Origin: Nilaparvata lugens | Taxonomy: Eukaryota; Arthropoda; Insecta; Hemiptera; Delphacidae | Direction of reading: 5' to 3' | DNA: 64,000 nucleotides | NCBI RefSeq assembly: GCF_014356525.2 | Contig: NC_052514.1 | Span: 3,488,046-3,552,045, forward strand | Shown: in pieces, positions 1 through 10,774 of the stretch | Position numbering within the stretch: the stretch's first letter is position 1 | Layout: every line of letters starts with the position of its first letter | Program-made: the position numbers and the translations under genes | Notes under the pieces: model-generated | Told to the model about the DNA's origin: nothing | The model's database searches: none | Seen by the model: only the letters and a program-made list of their open reading frames with translations

Positions 1-30
1 TTTGGTATTGGTCTGCATGTGTGTGGTGTG

Positions 31-61
<31 letters not shown>

Positions 62-772
62 GTGTGTGTGTGTGTGTGTGTGTGTGTTGTGTGTGTGTGG
101 TGTAAGTGTATGAGTGTATGTGCGTCTGTGTACACGATATCTCATCTCCCAATTAACGGAAATTTGGAACGTAAGGTCCTTACACTATAAGGATCCGACA
201 CGAACAATTTCGATCAAATGCGATTCAAGATGGCGACTAAAATGGCGAAAATGTTGTCAAAAACAGGGTTTTTCGCGATTTCCTCGAAAACGGCTCCAAC
301 GATTTTGATTAAAGTCATACCTAGAATAGTCATCGATAAGCTCTATCAACTGTCACAAGTCCCATATCTGTAAAAATTTCAGGAGCTCCGCCCCATCTAT
401 GCAAAGTTTGATTTTGAATTCTCAATTATCAGGCTTCAGATAATATTTAAACAGAAAATTTCGAGTGGAAAAGATTGAGCATAAAATCTCTACAATTAAT
501 GTTCAGTAGCATTTTCACCTAAAATTGAAAATAAGCTCGAAATTCGAGAAAAATGTAATTATTCAATTGCAAACTGTTGGCAACTGTTGATTCAATTAAA
601 TCATTCACTATGAAGAGATAGCAGACTTAGTGTGTCTGCAGCGCTATTGTCCTGTCACCAGCTGGCTCAGATCTTAGAAAAGTAGACCTGAGATGCGCGG
701 GAAAACTAGCGTCAGTTGATCAATTTTCATAAAAGCAAGGAAAGTTGTGTGAGTGCATCACACCAGATTTTT
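1..772 (+). repeat. Dispersed repeat family A, copy 1, with a GT microsatellite
   Basis: The segment matches 39463-40272 in the same orientation: the shared text runs from GGTATTGGTCTG through CACGATATCTCATCTCCC to GTGTGAGTGC and CACACCAGATTTTT. The window edge cuts its left end. Positions about 19-113 are an expanded GT/GGT microsatellite that is only a short GT stretch in the other copy. Further copies or pieces lie at 18085-18200, 34634-34708, 38085-38395, 40408-40510 and 51391-51646. No protein-coding potential is visible, and the family's class is unknown. Confidence 0.8.
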
Positions 773-1076
773 ACTCTGTAATTTCGACTTCTCATGATGG
801 GGCCAAGAACTTGATGTAATTAGAGTATTTCAAAATGTGTTGCGATATCAATAAGATAATATTAATGATCATGGTTTCTTGATCCAATCCGATCTGCGAT
901 GTATTTTGATGTTTTATACAACGAAATGCAGTCAAATATTACCTAATTGAATGAATGTCATTGTATGAAACCTTAAAATAGTCTGATATGATTGATATCA
1001 AGTTGAACTGGTCAGATTGTAAGATGTCTGAATTGAATTATTATTAAATTTTAATGAGTTCGATTCCAATAAAGGA
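773..1076. other. No recognisable feature
   Basis: AT-rich DNA between the family A copy and the duplicated segment. I see no gene, repeat or structural motif in it. Confidence 0.5.
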
Positions 1077-2034
1077 TAAAAATTTTCTTGTGCTTGCATG
1101 ATACCATGCGTGATTCAACAGAATTTTACGATTGATAAAATTGAACAATTTTGAAAAAATAGTGAAAAATGAATTATAAAATATTTTAAAAATGTTCGGG
1201 GTCGTGGTTCAGGCAGCGGAGGATAGCTAATCAACTACAAGTTCGTATGAATTAAATATTGAATAAATTTAGGCTCTTAATACTAAAGCGCTTGTCGGCG
1301 TGGCCAATAGTTTAACGAAGAAAAAATTATGTTTCTGCACTGAAATATTTTTCGAAGCGTAGATTGGGGCCCCTTTTAAAACTTATAACTCACGTGAATT
1401 TCCTTGGCGGTCGTGGTTTTCTTCTTTAGATCAAAATCGTTTGATCGGCGGCAATCCAGCTTCGGTTTCAGCACGTGGGGAATGTTAATTTAAATATCTC
1501 CTTCACCGAATTAATTAAGGGATAATTTCCTTTAAGCTTTTAAATTTATCGATTGATGAAAACAGAAATTTACAAATAACAAATAGATTGGCCTAAAATA
1601 TCGGCTCACAAATAGAACATTTAAAATCGAACAAGAAATTTTCACAAATAGGTCTTGGTAACTATAAAAGAGATCTGCACGGTGAGGATTTCAAAGGGAA
1701 GTGCTGTCCTTTCTCTCAGCTTCTTGGCTAGACCTTTCTTCTGAAATCTCGATGTAATAAATTTGCATAAAAATTTGCCATTGGTAGAACGCTTGTGACG
1801 TAGACATGACGTCAGTGGCAAGCAGTAGAATATAATTCCTTTAGTTACAATAATAATTCAATTTGGTAATTCTTAACTGCTTAATCTTCTAGACATAGTT
1901 CCTCTCATACAATGTACATGTGCTAGCATAAATGATAAGGCAGTTGTTGTCTGATAATAGATTAACATGTGTTGCTTCAAACGATCACCTTCTTGGTGCT
2001 ATTTCTATGCACTATGATTGGCTTAGGCTTGCCA
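1077..2034 (+). repeat. Duplicated 0.96-kb segment, copy 1
   Basis: Base-by-base comparison with 3791-4757 shows the same sequence from TAAAAATTTTCTTGTGCTTG to GGCTTAGGCTTGCCA. The two copies differ by nine one-base gaps, all of them missing from this copy, and by one substitution (CATAGTTCC here, CATAGTTTC there). Most of the gaps lie in or next to homopolymers (A runs, GG, TTT). The segment has no coding frame I trust. Confidence 0.95.
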
Positions 2035-3790
2035 AAGAGATTTAATTACCATGTGTTCAGTTGAATTAATCATTAATAAATTAATATTCTTATACAATTT
2101 TTATTAGGTTTGAGACTGTTATAATTAATTTCTGCCGTTTTATCAATAATATAATTTCATGCTATGACCTATTTAGTTACAATAAGACCTGACATATAAT
2201 ATATTTCTTAAATAATAAATAATTTCACGATAATACATACATTTTATTTTTTTATTTGAAATTCTTGGTCTTTATTGATAGTTTTGATTTTTAGAGATGG
2301 TATTATATCTTACGTGAAGCCAGCGTGACATTTGACAATACTTTGAATCAGTCAGCTGCGTTCGAACTGTTTTAAAAACATCTGATCGATAGTAAACAAA
2401 GTGTAACCTCAAAATCAGTGAGCGATTCATAAATAATTTGTGCTTTATTTGCAAAATAATTATAATTTTATTGAATAATTTCCTAGAAAATATTCAGTAC
2501 AGAACGGTACTCTTATCAATATACAGTTACTGATAAGTAAGCTTTATCGCTCGGTCGTCGCTAACTATTCCTTTAGCAATTCTTTCATTTTAAAAGGTAA
2601 TCACAATTTTTTCTCTCTTTTCATGAGATCTATTTGAAAGATTCATCACACAAAAGCCCCCAGGATATTTTAAATAGGTAATTGGGAGACGAGTCGAAAC
2701 AATGACTATTTGAAAAATCCGATATGTGATGAATACACTATTCATCTCCTTACTTCTACTACCATCTCTTCCCCATCAATTTCTCTATTTCCTCCCAACC
2801 CAAATTCCCCGTTCCTTCTTTTTCCAATTCCAATTCTCCCAAGTCACACACTCAAAACATACATTTATACTGTGGTGCGGTATTTTACTCGCCTCACATA
2901 TGTAGAGAGATTTGCCAAATCATGTAGTGCTGTATCTAAATGCCTCACGTTGGGCCGGCAAATCATGTGGTGCGTTTTTTAACGGCTTCACACATGTAGA
3001 GTGAATCTTGTACTGAGTCAATGGTGTAGCGGCTATAAATTTTGTAATTGCGTGCGTGGACGCTGAATGTACACCAGACTGATTGATTCACTACAAGATT
3101 CAATACAATTGTCGGAATCGCGGGAGGCCTAAACGCTCGCTCACCCTTGATTCTTCTAATGACAAATTGTATAGTGATGAAATTTTTATAAGCAGTGTAG
3201 CGATCGCTAAACACTGAAGACGGATACCTTAAAATTATTACCTGTGAAGAATGAGCATACAAAATCATACAGGTCGAGCAAAAATCCCGATGTAGATATT
3301 TACGGGACTGCGTCTCTAATAAGTTCTGAAGGATTAAGATACGGTATTTGGACCAAATATCGTTCAGAATATACTTCGAGAACAGAGTCTTGTCGGGTTT
3401 TAAGCTCTATTGTAGGAATCTATATGATCTCCGGCTGCATCTGCTGTACAATTGATGTGTTCGCTCCTAAGTCGAGGTAGGTAACAGATAAAAGCTGATA
3501 TATGAGCAGGTAAGGACAAAGAATGAATATCTCGATCTGACCCCACTCGCTATATCCACTTAGATCTGTTCCAATATCCAGCTTAATTCAATTATTCCAA
3601 CGATCGTATTCGATCGGTTCTTGATGATATAGAACGTATCAGACACAATAATTGACAGGCTTAAGAAATAATCGAACTCAGAAAGCGAATTAACAAAACT
3701 GAAATATATTACAATAAAATATGCAATCATACAGTGCAGGTTCAGAATTTGATTTACAGGTTGATAATAATTAGGCATTAACAGAATAGT
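2035..3790. other. Sequence between the two duplicate copies; no gene seen
   Basis: This is the only stretch separating the two duplicate copies. It is AT-rich with short open frames of under 105 codons that resemble no family I know. At 2900-3000 two similar stretches occur (CAAATCATGTAGTGCTG and CAAATCATGTGGTGCG), which suggests a decayed local repeat. Nothing else is recognisable. Confidence 0.5.
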
Positions 3791-4757
3791 TAAAAATTTT
3801 CTTGTGCTTGCATGATACCATGCGTGATTCAACAGAATTTTACGATTGATAAAATTGAACAATTTTGAAAAAATAGTGAAAAATGAATTATAAAATATTT
3901 TAAAAATGTTCGGGGTCGTGGTTCAGGCAGCGGAGGATAGCTAATCAACTACAAGTTCGTATGAATTAAATATTGAATAAATTTAGGCTCTTAATAACTA
4001 AAAGCGCTTGTCGGCGTGGCCAATAGTTTAACGAAGAAAAAATTTATGTTTCTGCACTGAAATATTTTTCGAAGCGTAGATTGGGGCCCCTTTTAAAACT
4101 TATAACTCACGTGAATTTCCTTGGCGGTCGTGGTTTTCTTCTTTAGATCAAAAATCGTTTGATCGGCGGCAATCCAGGCTTCGGTTTCAGCACGTGGGGA
4201 ATGTTAATTTAAATATCTCCTTCACCGAATTAATTAAGGGATAATTTCCTTTAAGCTTTTAAATTTATCGATTGATGAAAACAGAAATTTACAAATAACA
4301 AATAGATTGGCCTAAAATATCGGCTCACAAATAGAACATTTAAAATCGAACAAGAAATTTTCACAAATAGGTCTTGGTAACTATAAAAAGAGATCTGCAC
4401 GGTGAGGATTTCAAAAGGGAAGTGCTGTCCTTTCTCTCAGCTTCTTGGCTAGACCTTTCTTCTGAGAATCTCGATGTAATAAATTTGCATAAAAATTTGC
4501 CATTGGTAGAACGCTTGTGACGTAGACATGACGTCAGTGGCAAGCAGTAGAATATAATTCCTTTAGTTACAATAATAATTCAATTTAGGTAATTCTTAAC
4601 TGCTTAATCTTCTAGACATAGTTTCTCTCATACAATGTACATGTGCTAGCATAAATGATAAGGCAGTTGTTGTCTGATAATAGATTAACATGTGTTGCTT
4701 CAAACGATCACCTTCTTGGTGCTATTTCTATGCACTATGATTGGCTTAGGCTTGCCA
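3791..4757 (+). repeat. Duplicated 0.96-kb segment, copy 2, ending at the assembly gap
   Basis: Second copy of the segment at 1077-2034, in direct orientation and nine bases longer because of nine one-base insertions. It stops exactly where the run of Ns begins, so its right boundary is set by the assembly and not by biology. In copy 1 the sequence continues with AAGAGATTTAATTACC; whether this copy does so too cannot be seen. Confidence 0.95.
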
Positions 4758-4857
4758 NNNNNNNNNNNNNNNNNNNNNNNNNNNNNNNNNNNNNNNNNNN
4801 NNNNNNNNNNNNNNNNNNNNNNNNNNNNNNNNNNNNNNNNNNNNNNNNNNNNNNNNN
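4758..4857. other. Assembly gap (100 Ns)
   Basis: Exactly 100 consecutive Ns, the usual placeholder for a gap of unknown size. Sequence on its two sides should not be read as contiguous. Confidence 0.99.
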
Positions 4858-5003
4858 GAAAACGTTCTTTCAGACTTTTCCGTCAGTGGAAAACCTTTTT
4901 CGTTCTACGTCGGCTCGACTTCAATCAGGAAAACTGCGAGACGTTTTGTGAGAAGAATTAGAGCACGAATCCAATTATGAAATAGATTTGGAAATATAGT
5001 TGT

Positions 5004-5206
5004 ACTAGCCGTCAGGCTCGCTTCGCTCGCCATATCCGTCAAGCCAGGGGGCTCCGCCCCCTGAACCCCGATGGATAGTCCAAGAATGAGATCAGCAGGC
5101 TCGCTTCGCTCGCCTGCATTTTCATTTGTAGGACGATCCAGTCGGGGGTCCAGACTAACGGCTGGCTGAACGGATATAGCGAGCGAAGCGAGCCTGACGG
5201 CTAGTA
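5004..5206. mobile_element. GC-rich palindromic element with CTAG ends
   Basis: A 203-bp block whose ends are inverted copies of each other: ACTAGCCGTCAGGCTCGCTT at the left, and its complement ending CCTGACGGCTAGT at the right, over roughly 40 bp. Inside are further hairpins: CAGGGGGCTCCGCCCCCTG at about 5045-5063 and CAGGCTCGCTTCGCTCGCCTG at about 5097-5117. It is strikingly GC-rich against AT-rich flanks. The CTAG termini with adjacent hairpins recall Helitron 3' ends, but the symmetric ends also fit a fold-back element. It has no coding capacity. Confidence 0.65.
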
Positions 5207-5663
5207 ATATAATATTCCAGGAATAGCTCTGAGAAGTAGCAGTGCTCAATCATTTTTCCGCGATAAATGCATTTAATCTTCAACTTGGTGACCAAACAAA
5301 GTCAACTCAACTTAATGCCAACCTGACAAAATTTTTAATTTAGTTACCAGTTAACAACTGTTTCAAGGAGGTACTCTCTCTAGATTATAGTTCTATATTA
5401 ACATATTATGGTATGGATATTTTTCAATCATAATGAGGAGAATGAGAAGAATATACATGCTAAAAGACAAACTTTTAACCCTTAAAAACCACCCTTAGAG
5501 TTAAAATATTACCAAAAGATTTCTTAGTGCGCCTCTAAAGGGCCAACTGAACATACCTACTAAATTTGAACGTTTTTGGTCCGGTAGATTTTTAGTTCTG
5601 CAAGTGAGTGAGTGAGTCAGTCAGTGAGTGAGTGCCATTTCGCTTTTATATATATAGATAGAT
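5207..5663 (-). mobile_element. Helitron-like fragment (family K), minus strand
   Basis: Read on the minus strand, this matches 7955-8380: AAAAGCGAAATGGCACTCAC, a run of CACT/GACT repeats, then GTTCAAATTTGGTAGGTATG and the TTGGCCCTTTAGAGGCGC block, down to GCATTTATCGCGGAAAAA. The ACTCACTGACTGACTC stretch followed by a CAAATTTGGTAGG segment is, as I recall, common in arthropod Helitron/Helentron-type elements. No Rep/helicase frame is present, so this is at most a non-autonomous piece. It lies directly beside the GC-rich palindrome on its 3' side. Confidence 0.55.
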
Positions 5664-6224
5664 ATTATCACATCCAGCATGGAAATCTGAAATTTCTCAT
5701 TTGTATCTTCAACATGAATATGATTCGAGTTTTTTGAAATGCGAAATTTTGCAAGATTGTTTCATTTCACAAGATATTCCAGATCCATGTCTGAAAATTT
5801 GTAAGGTTTATAGAAATAAATATTTTATTGAAAATATACAAGAGTAATTTGATATGTCATCATACACTTGAGATATATGAGGAATAAACTCATTACGACG
5901 CCCCATGATTCTGAGAGAAGTGATATTCAAAAGAAAAACAAATTTTCGCGATGTTTCCAAATTTATCATAAAACTTAAATTTCCTCTTGAACCTTCAAAC
6001 CTGGATAATTTCTAGCACTACTAGGATATCGGGGATGATATTCTACGTCTAATTCTGACGTTGAATTGGGAATTTTATAAAGTTGCAATTTTACACGAAT
6101 TGGCAACCATGTAATTTCTTCGCATGGAGGGCCAAGTCCCAACTTATTTTACACAAACTATACAAGATATTCGATCGAAATATGAAAAATATATAATTTA
6201 TTCATTAAATGAAAGTATTTTCGA
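5664..6224. other. No recognisable feature
   Basis: AT-rich sequence lying between the two inverted family K arms (5207-5663 and 7955-8380). I see nothing identifiable. Confidence 0.45.
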
Positions 6225-6385
6225 CCAATAAAATAATATTGATAGTTTTAAACAAGAATTAACAGTTAACATTACATCGATAAACCTGTATCAGCTACCG
6301 TCTATGGAAGGCATTGACAAGACAGAGGATCGGCAACGTTGTTCTCCTATTTCTCTTCACTGCCATTATAACATGGATCTCACTA
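6225..6385 (-). mobile_element. Family F inverted-repeat element, partial copy
   Basis: On the minus strand it starts near the terminal sequence (GTGAGATCCATGTTATAATG) and continues through the family's inner sequence GGCAACGTTGCCGATCCTCT-like to CAGCTACCGTCTAT and GGTTTATCGATG. It corresponds to the first ~160 bp of the complete copy at 45324-45700; the other half is missing. It is inverted relative to the neighbouring copy at 6975-7328. Confidence 0.7.
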
Positions 6386-6468
6386 TAAATACAGGTATTT
6401 TCTATAAATAGACTATCAAGTTCTGATTTGTTAAGATCTCAATCCTATAACGGGGGGTTTTCCACGTA

Positions 6469-6619
6469 GTGCCGTTTGCCAAAAGCCGGTTAAATTTTAA
6501 CCGTGATTAATTCCACGAGAACCAATCAGAGAAGCCGTCTTTTCAAAAAATCCATCTTTGATTGATTCTCGTGAACTTAATCACGGTTAAAATTTAACCG
6601 GCTTTTGTGCAACCGGGCC
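6469..6619. mobile_element. Short inverted-repeat element, family H
   Basis: Left end GCCAAAAGCCGGTTAAATTT and right end TTAACCGGCTTTTGTGCAAC are inverted copies, each followed inward by CGTGATTAA and CACGAGAACCAATCAGAGAA-type sequence. It is about 150 bp with no coding capacity, typical of a MITE. A second, more diverged copy is at 28791-28926. I recall near-identical ends in several insect genomes, so the family may be widespread. Confidence 0.8.
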
Positions 6620-6974
6620 ATAGTCTATCAGCGCCTTAGAATGCATTAGGAAGTGTTAAGCGTGTTGCCTACCCAGCGCCTTCAAAATCTCACACAGTAC
6701 TGAAGCAACCATACATAGGTATACTTCCCCGATTTAGCATGGTCACAATACAACAATATACAGTTATAGTTTAGCCCACCGAATACAATATCAAAGCACT
6801 CATATAATACAGTTTAATACTGAGATTCACTACAAGCTTTCAGCGTAGGTTAAATAAGAAGCATTGATGCTATTTAATAGGTGAATGCTGTCAGTATATT
6901 TATAAATATTGTGAATCAAACGATAATTTCCTACAATTTTATTCGACTAAATTTAGAAGAAGTTTTTGGATACA
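6620..6974. other. Unassigned stretch with a decayed family V piece
   Basis: At about 6820-6900 the sequence GAGATTCACTACAAGCTTTC followed by CATTGATGCTATT and GAATGCTGTCAG resembles the family V element at 17381-17470. The rest shows nothing recognisable. Confidence 0.4.
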
Positions 6975-7328
6975 GTGAGGTCCACGTTATAATGGCAGTG
7001 GAGAAAGATAGCAGAACAACGTTGCCGATCCTCTGTCTTGTCAATGCCTTCTATGGACGGTAGCTGATACAGGTTTATTGATGTAATATTAACTGTTTAG
7101 AATCATCAATTATATTTTATTAAACAAGAAATTATATTTTTCAATAATTTCATAATCAATTTTCATGATCAAGATGCAATATTTTGTTAATTAATTATCA
7201 ATTTTACATTGCTGAAAGGCGATCTGGCAACAAAGCCAGAAAGAGATAGCGCTATCCGCTTTGTTGAATGATAGACAAGGATAGCAATACCATTGCTAAT
7301 TAAACACCGTCATTATAACGTGAACCTG
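6975..7328 (+). mobile_element. Family F inverted-repeat element, nearly complete
   Basis: Starts GTGAGGTCCACGTTATAATG and ends CATTATAACGTGAACCTGA, so the ends are inverted repeats of about 25 bp. It is about 350 bp, AT-rich in the middle, with inner segments GTTGCCGATCCTC, GTAGCTGATACAGG and GATAGACAAGGATAGCAATA that recur in many copies here. No coding frame. Structure and size fit a non-autonomous DNA transposon (MITE). Confidence 0.85.
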
Positions 7329-7393
7329 ATTTTTAGCGCCTGATTTTTAGTTCCGCAGCTTCTATTGTGATTAAATGTATTAATGAATAATCA

Positions 7394-8557
7394 ATCTATA
7401 CTATAATGGAGGGAAGAACTGGCTTATACACGTACGGGATAGGAAAATTAGGTTTGACGCATCATAACGTTTCAACTACTGGACTAATTAACTTGAAATT
7501 TTGCATATAGATTCTCAATAATTAACCATAATTAACCTAGGCCTATTTTCAATTCTTTAAGATTTAATTGCGTCAAGTTTTCAGTTTATCAAGTTTTCAA
7601 TTTGAAATGGTTTCAGTTGTTGTATGGAGGCAACTGAACATTTATTTTAAAAGAGAAATTAGAAAATAGGTAAGATTGGGGGTCCTATTCGAATACAAAT
7701 AGCTGAATTTCAGTCACATCAAAATTATGGTGTGAAATTATGGGTCTCTTTGAGCCACCATTTTGAATCCAACTTCATTTTTTTTAAATTGAGAGATTGT
7801 CATTTATGATACATGATTTCGATACAGAATTTCATAAGAAAATGAATGATGAGAACCACACATTGATATATTCAACCGTTCAAAAGTTATTCTCATTCTA
7901 AGATACTTATCAATCATACATGTATCTATTATCTATCTTCTATCTATAAATATATAAAAGCGAAATGGCACTCACTCACTGACTGACTGACTCACTCACT
8001 CACTCACTCGCAGAACTAAAAATCTACTGGACCAAAAACGTTCAAATTTGGTAGGTATGTTCAGTTGGCCCTTTAGAGGCGCACTAAGAAATCTTTTGGC
8101 AATATTTTAACTCTAAGGGTGAATTTTAAGGGTTTAAAGTTCGTCTTTTTGCATGTATATTCTTATTATTCCAATCTCTTAATTATAATTGAAAAATGTC
8201 CATACCATATCTTAATATAGAACTATAATCTAGAGAGAGTACCTCTTTGAAACAGATGTTGAACTGGTAACTAAATTAATAATTTTGTCAGGTTGGCATT
8301 AAGTTGAGTTGACTTTGTTAGGTTGGCACCAAGTTGAAGATTGAAATGCATTTATCGCGGAAAAATTGATTGATTCACGAATGACGCATCATCACGTCTG
8401 AACTACTGGACCGATTTACTTGAATTTTTGCATATACATTCTCAATCTACCAAGGATGGTGAGAGACCTATTTTAAATACATCAAGATTTCAGTACATGA
8501 AGTTTTCAGTTTTTCAAGTTTTCAATTCCACCCTTACGGAGCCCGGTCACCTGCTAG
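7394..8557 (+). mobile_element. Helitron-like non-autonomous element (family K), possibly composite
   Basis: Begins with TCTATACTATAATGGAGG and AACTGGCTTATACACG and ends with GGTCACCTGCTAGT, which resembles a Helitron 3' end (CTAG). Shorter relatives are at 28179-28411 (minus), 43752-43850 and 48523-48722. Two similar stretches, about 7455-7610 and 8383-8530 (GACGCATCATCACGTCTGAA-like, then CATATAGATTCTCAATTTAC-like), lie either side of a block matching the minus-strand fragment at 5207-5663, so this may be one element inserted in or recombined with another. No helicase frame is visible. Confidence 0.55.
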
Positions 8558-8599
8558 TGGATAGTTGATAATGATATTGTATTCATCTACAATGTATTC

Positions 8600-9407
8600 A
8601 TAATATCTACTTAGCATATGCACATGTTCTATTCACATATTGTTTGGAGGTGTGGGGTGGAGCATATTATACTCATTTAAAGAAAGTTTTCATTTTGCAG
8701 AAATTTTTAGTCAAAGCAGCCTTGGGCATACCAAGGATCTATCCTAGTAGGGACGTTTTCCAAGAAATGAATGTTCTTACCATAAGACAGCCATATATAA
8801 AAAAACTTAATCCTTCTATTAATAAAACTAAACATTACCAACAATCCGTGCTCTCAATTACAACACTCGTCCATCGATTACAATGAAATTCATGGTCAGA
8901 TTCTCCAGACTTTCAGTGAGTAGAAGACAGTATGAACACAACTGCAATATGCTGATTAATATGATTCCCTTGAACTTATTCACCCATAAAATAAACAAAA
9001 AACTTACAAAAGATATTGATGAATGGGTAAAAACTAGAATATTTTTCAAAATAGACTTTTATTCATAAAATTAAACACAATAGATTGATTTGGTGAATAC
9101 CTAAAATTAAATTGTGATTTTGTGAATTTCAACAATTTTCTTTTTTGTGTTTCAGTAAAAAAAAAATCTTTCAATGATTTGAACTGAACTTATTGCTAGC
9201 GATCAGACACGTGTCTCTGCTAGCAATTTATTGTCGGTGAAATGAGTACAACTGGGATTTCAGTTATGTTATATCTAATTTATTTTTAGAATAGAGTATA
9301 TTCTGAATTTCTGTATGATGTACCCAATTATTATGTGAATTTGTAATTGTATAAATCTTGTATATATATGGCAAATAAAATTGAATCATGAATCTTGAAT
9401 CATCAAT
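8600..9407 (+). pseudogene. 5'-truncated LINE: C-terminal end of a reverse transcriptase ORF and 3' tail
   Basis: Reading from about 8600, the frame gives a peptide containing EVWGGAYYTHLKK, LQKFLVKAALGIPR and INKTKH, typical of the C-terminal region of non-LTR retrotransposon ORF2 proteins. Near 8840 the frame shifts and resumes with ALNYNTRP, then FSRLSVSRRQYEHNC and FTHKINKKLTKDIDEW, ending at a stop at 9066. The catalytic reverse transcriptase core is absent, as usual for a 5'-truncated insertion. An AT-rich 3' region follows, with AATAAAATTGAATC and a TTGAATC/TGAATC tail near 9375-9407. It belongs to a different LINE from the one at 56308-62727. Confidence 0.75.
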
Positions 9408-9744
9408 GTGTAAATGAATACAAAACAACTGAAGAGCTTGTTTCAAGGTCAAGGATAACTTTTCAATATCCATCTCACTTCAACAATCAATCTTCCCAGT
9501 CTCAAAAGTCCCATCAGACATTCAACTTTTGCCAATAACAGGAAACACATTATTGGACCGTTGGAGTTGAGCCAATAAATCATAGTTCATTGACCAAATT
9601 TGTCATCAAAGTTTTAGTAATATCCTCAATTTTAGCACCTACAAACTTTGGCGAAATGTACGAATAGGGAATTCGCTAAGTATGAAAACTCAGATCATCT
9701 TCCACAACTGAATAGGAATGACTTTTACCAGTCTGAAAATTTCG
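9408..9744. other. No recognisable feature
   Basis: AT-rich stretch between the LINE tail and a family D element. Nothing identifiable. Confidence 0.45.
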
Positions 9745-10375
9745 TCAAGCCCGCACACACACATCGATTTTTGTTCGTACGATATTACTAGTAGTTCTGT
9801 GAACAGTAGACCTCACGCAGTATTCTCATCCACAAGTACCTGATTGAAACTATAGACCTTATGGAAATACAGCAATAGACTGGCTTCTCCACACATCTGT
9901 GTAATCACTTGTCAGCTGATTTATGATGAATAATTCTATAGTCTGATTCTTACTCCGAAATTGGCGTATGAAGGAGACTCCTTTTCCCTTTTATATTATC
10001 CTTGAAATGCAAAATTTCCCAAAAACCTTGTATATACGTCGACGCGCAATTTAAAAAGGAACATACCTGTCAAATTTCATGTCAAATTACCGCGTTTCCC
10101 CCTAAATGCGCAACATAAAAACATAAAAACATATATAAACATTCAAACATTCAATCATTTAAACATTTAAACATTAAGAGGAATGCCAAACCGTCGACTT
10201 CAATCTTAGACCTCACTTCGCTCGGTCAATAAATTGCCGTCCTTATAAATTCTATTGGATTAAACAGATGATTTCAAACAGATGATGTGTGTCAAGTTCC
10301 GTTTAATCTAATGGAATTCATAAGGACGGCAAAGTATTGTACGAACAAAAATCGATGTGTGTGTAGCTAGCCTAA
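9745..10375. mobile_element. Family D inverted-repeat element split by a family B insertion
   Basis: The outer ends are inverted copies: CACACACATCGATTTTTGTT with CGTAC at the left, and GTACGAACAAAAATCGATGT at the right. Just inside, GCCGTCCTTATAAATTC pairs with GAATTCATAAGGACGGC. Family B (9787-10232) sits in the left arm; the repeated ATT at the junctions could be a short target duplication. A diverged uninterrupted copy is at 41583-41742. Confidence 0.75.
9787..10232 (+). mobile_element. Family B element, copy 1
   Basis: Starts ACTAGTAGTTCTGTGAACAG and ends CTTCGCTCGGTCAAT. Internal landmarks shared by all copies are CTTCTCCACACATCTGTG, GTCAGCTGATTTATGATG, GAAGGAGGCTCCTTTT, ATACGTCGACGCGCAATT and a short run of AACATTTA-type octamers near 10130-10180. 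It is about 446 bp with no coding frame or obvious long inverted ends. Other copies: 16274-16847, 18264-18681, 18973-19878, 22722-23366, 33905-34321, and a fragment at 42048-42110. The class is unknown. Confidence 0.85.
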
Positions 10376-10534
10376 CTCGTACACAGGGCTTTACTTTCAC
10401 GTAAACATTCTACAGATTTGAAAGTAGTCCTCTAATGAGTCATCAATGCTTCTAACTTAATTACTATGAATTAGCACGAGTATAGGTACCCAATAGACCT
10501 TTTTACAGGTAGAGACCTTTCAGAAGTATGTAGA

Positions 10535-10675
10535 GTATAGACAATTGACGAAGGATCTGGGTGCTATGAGCTATGTACAATGGAAGAGAGTAAGCAAATG
10601 GACAAATTTTCAGTAGCAATGGACAGATTTAGATGGAAGGCTGCCAACCAATCAAAAGATTGAGCTGAAAGAAGA
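10535..10675 (+). pseudogene. Fragment of the RTE-like LINE, C-terminal coding end
   Basis: Encodes a decayed version of the peptide end seen at 63040-63148 (TKDLGAMSYVQWKRV). The DNA runs ACGAAGGATCTGGGTGCTATGAGC to AAGGCTGCCAACCAATC with a ~20-bp insertion in the middle. It is a 5'-truncated copy of the LINE that is split across 55270-56307 and 62728-63175. Confidence 0.8.
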
Positions 10676-10774
10676 AGAGTATAGATATTTTTACGAGTAT
10701 CAGGTTTTTATAAACAAAACCTGATCGAAAATTGATTTTGATGTTGCTTTCCATGACGAAACACTAAATAATAA

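Noticed and set aside
4905..5249. 114-codon frame on the minus strand
   Set aside because: It spans the GC-rich palindromic element and reads both of its arms. It has no domain and is a by-product of the hairpins.
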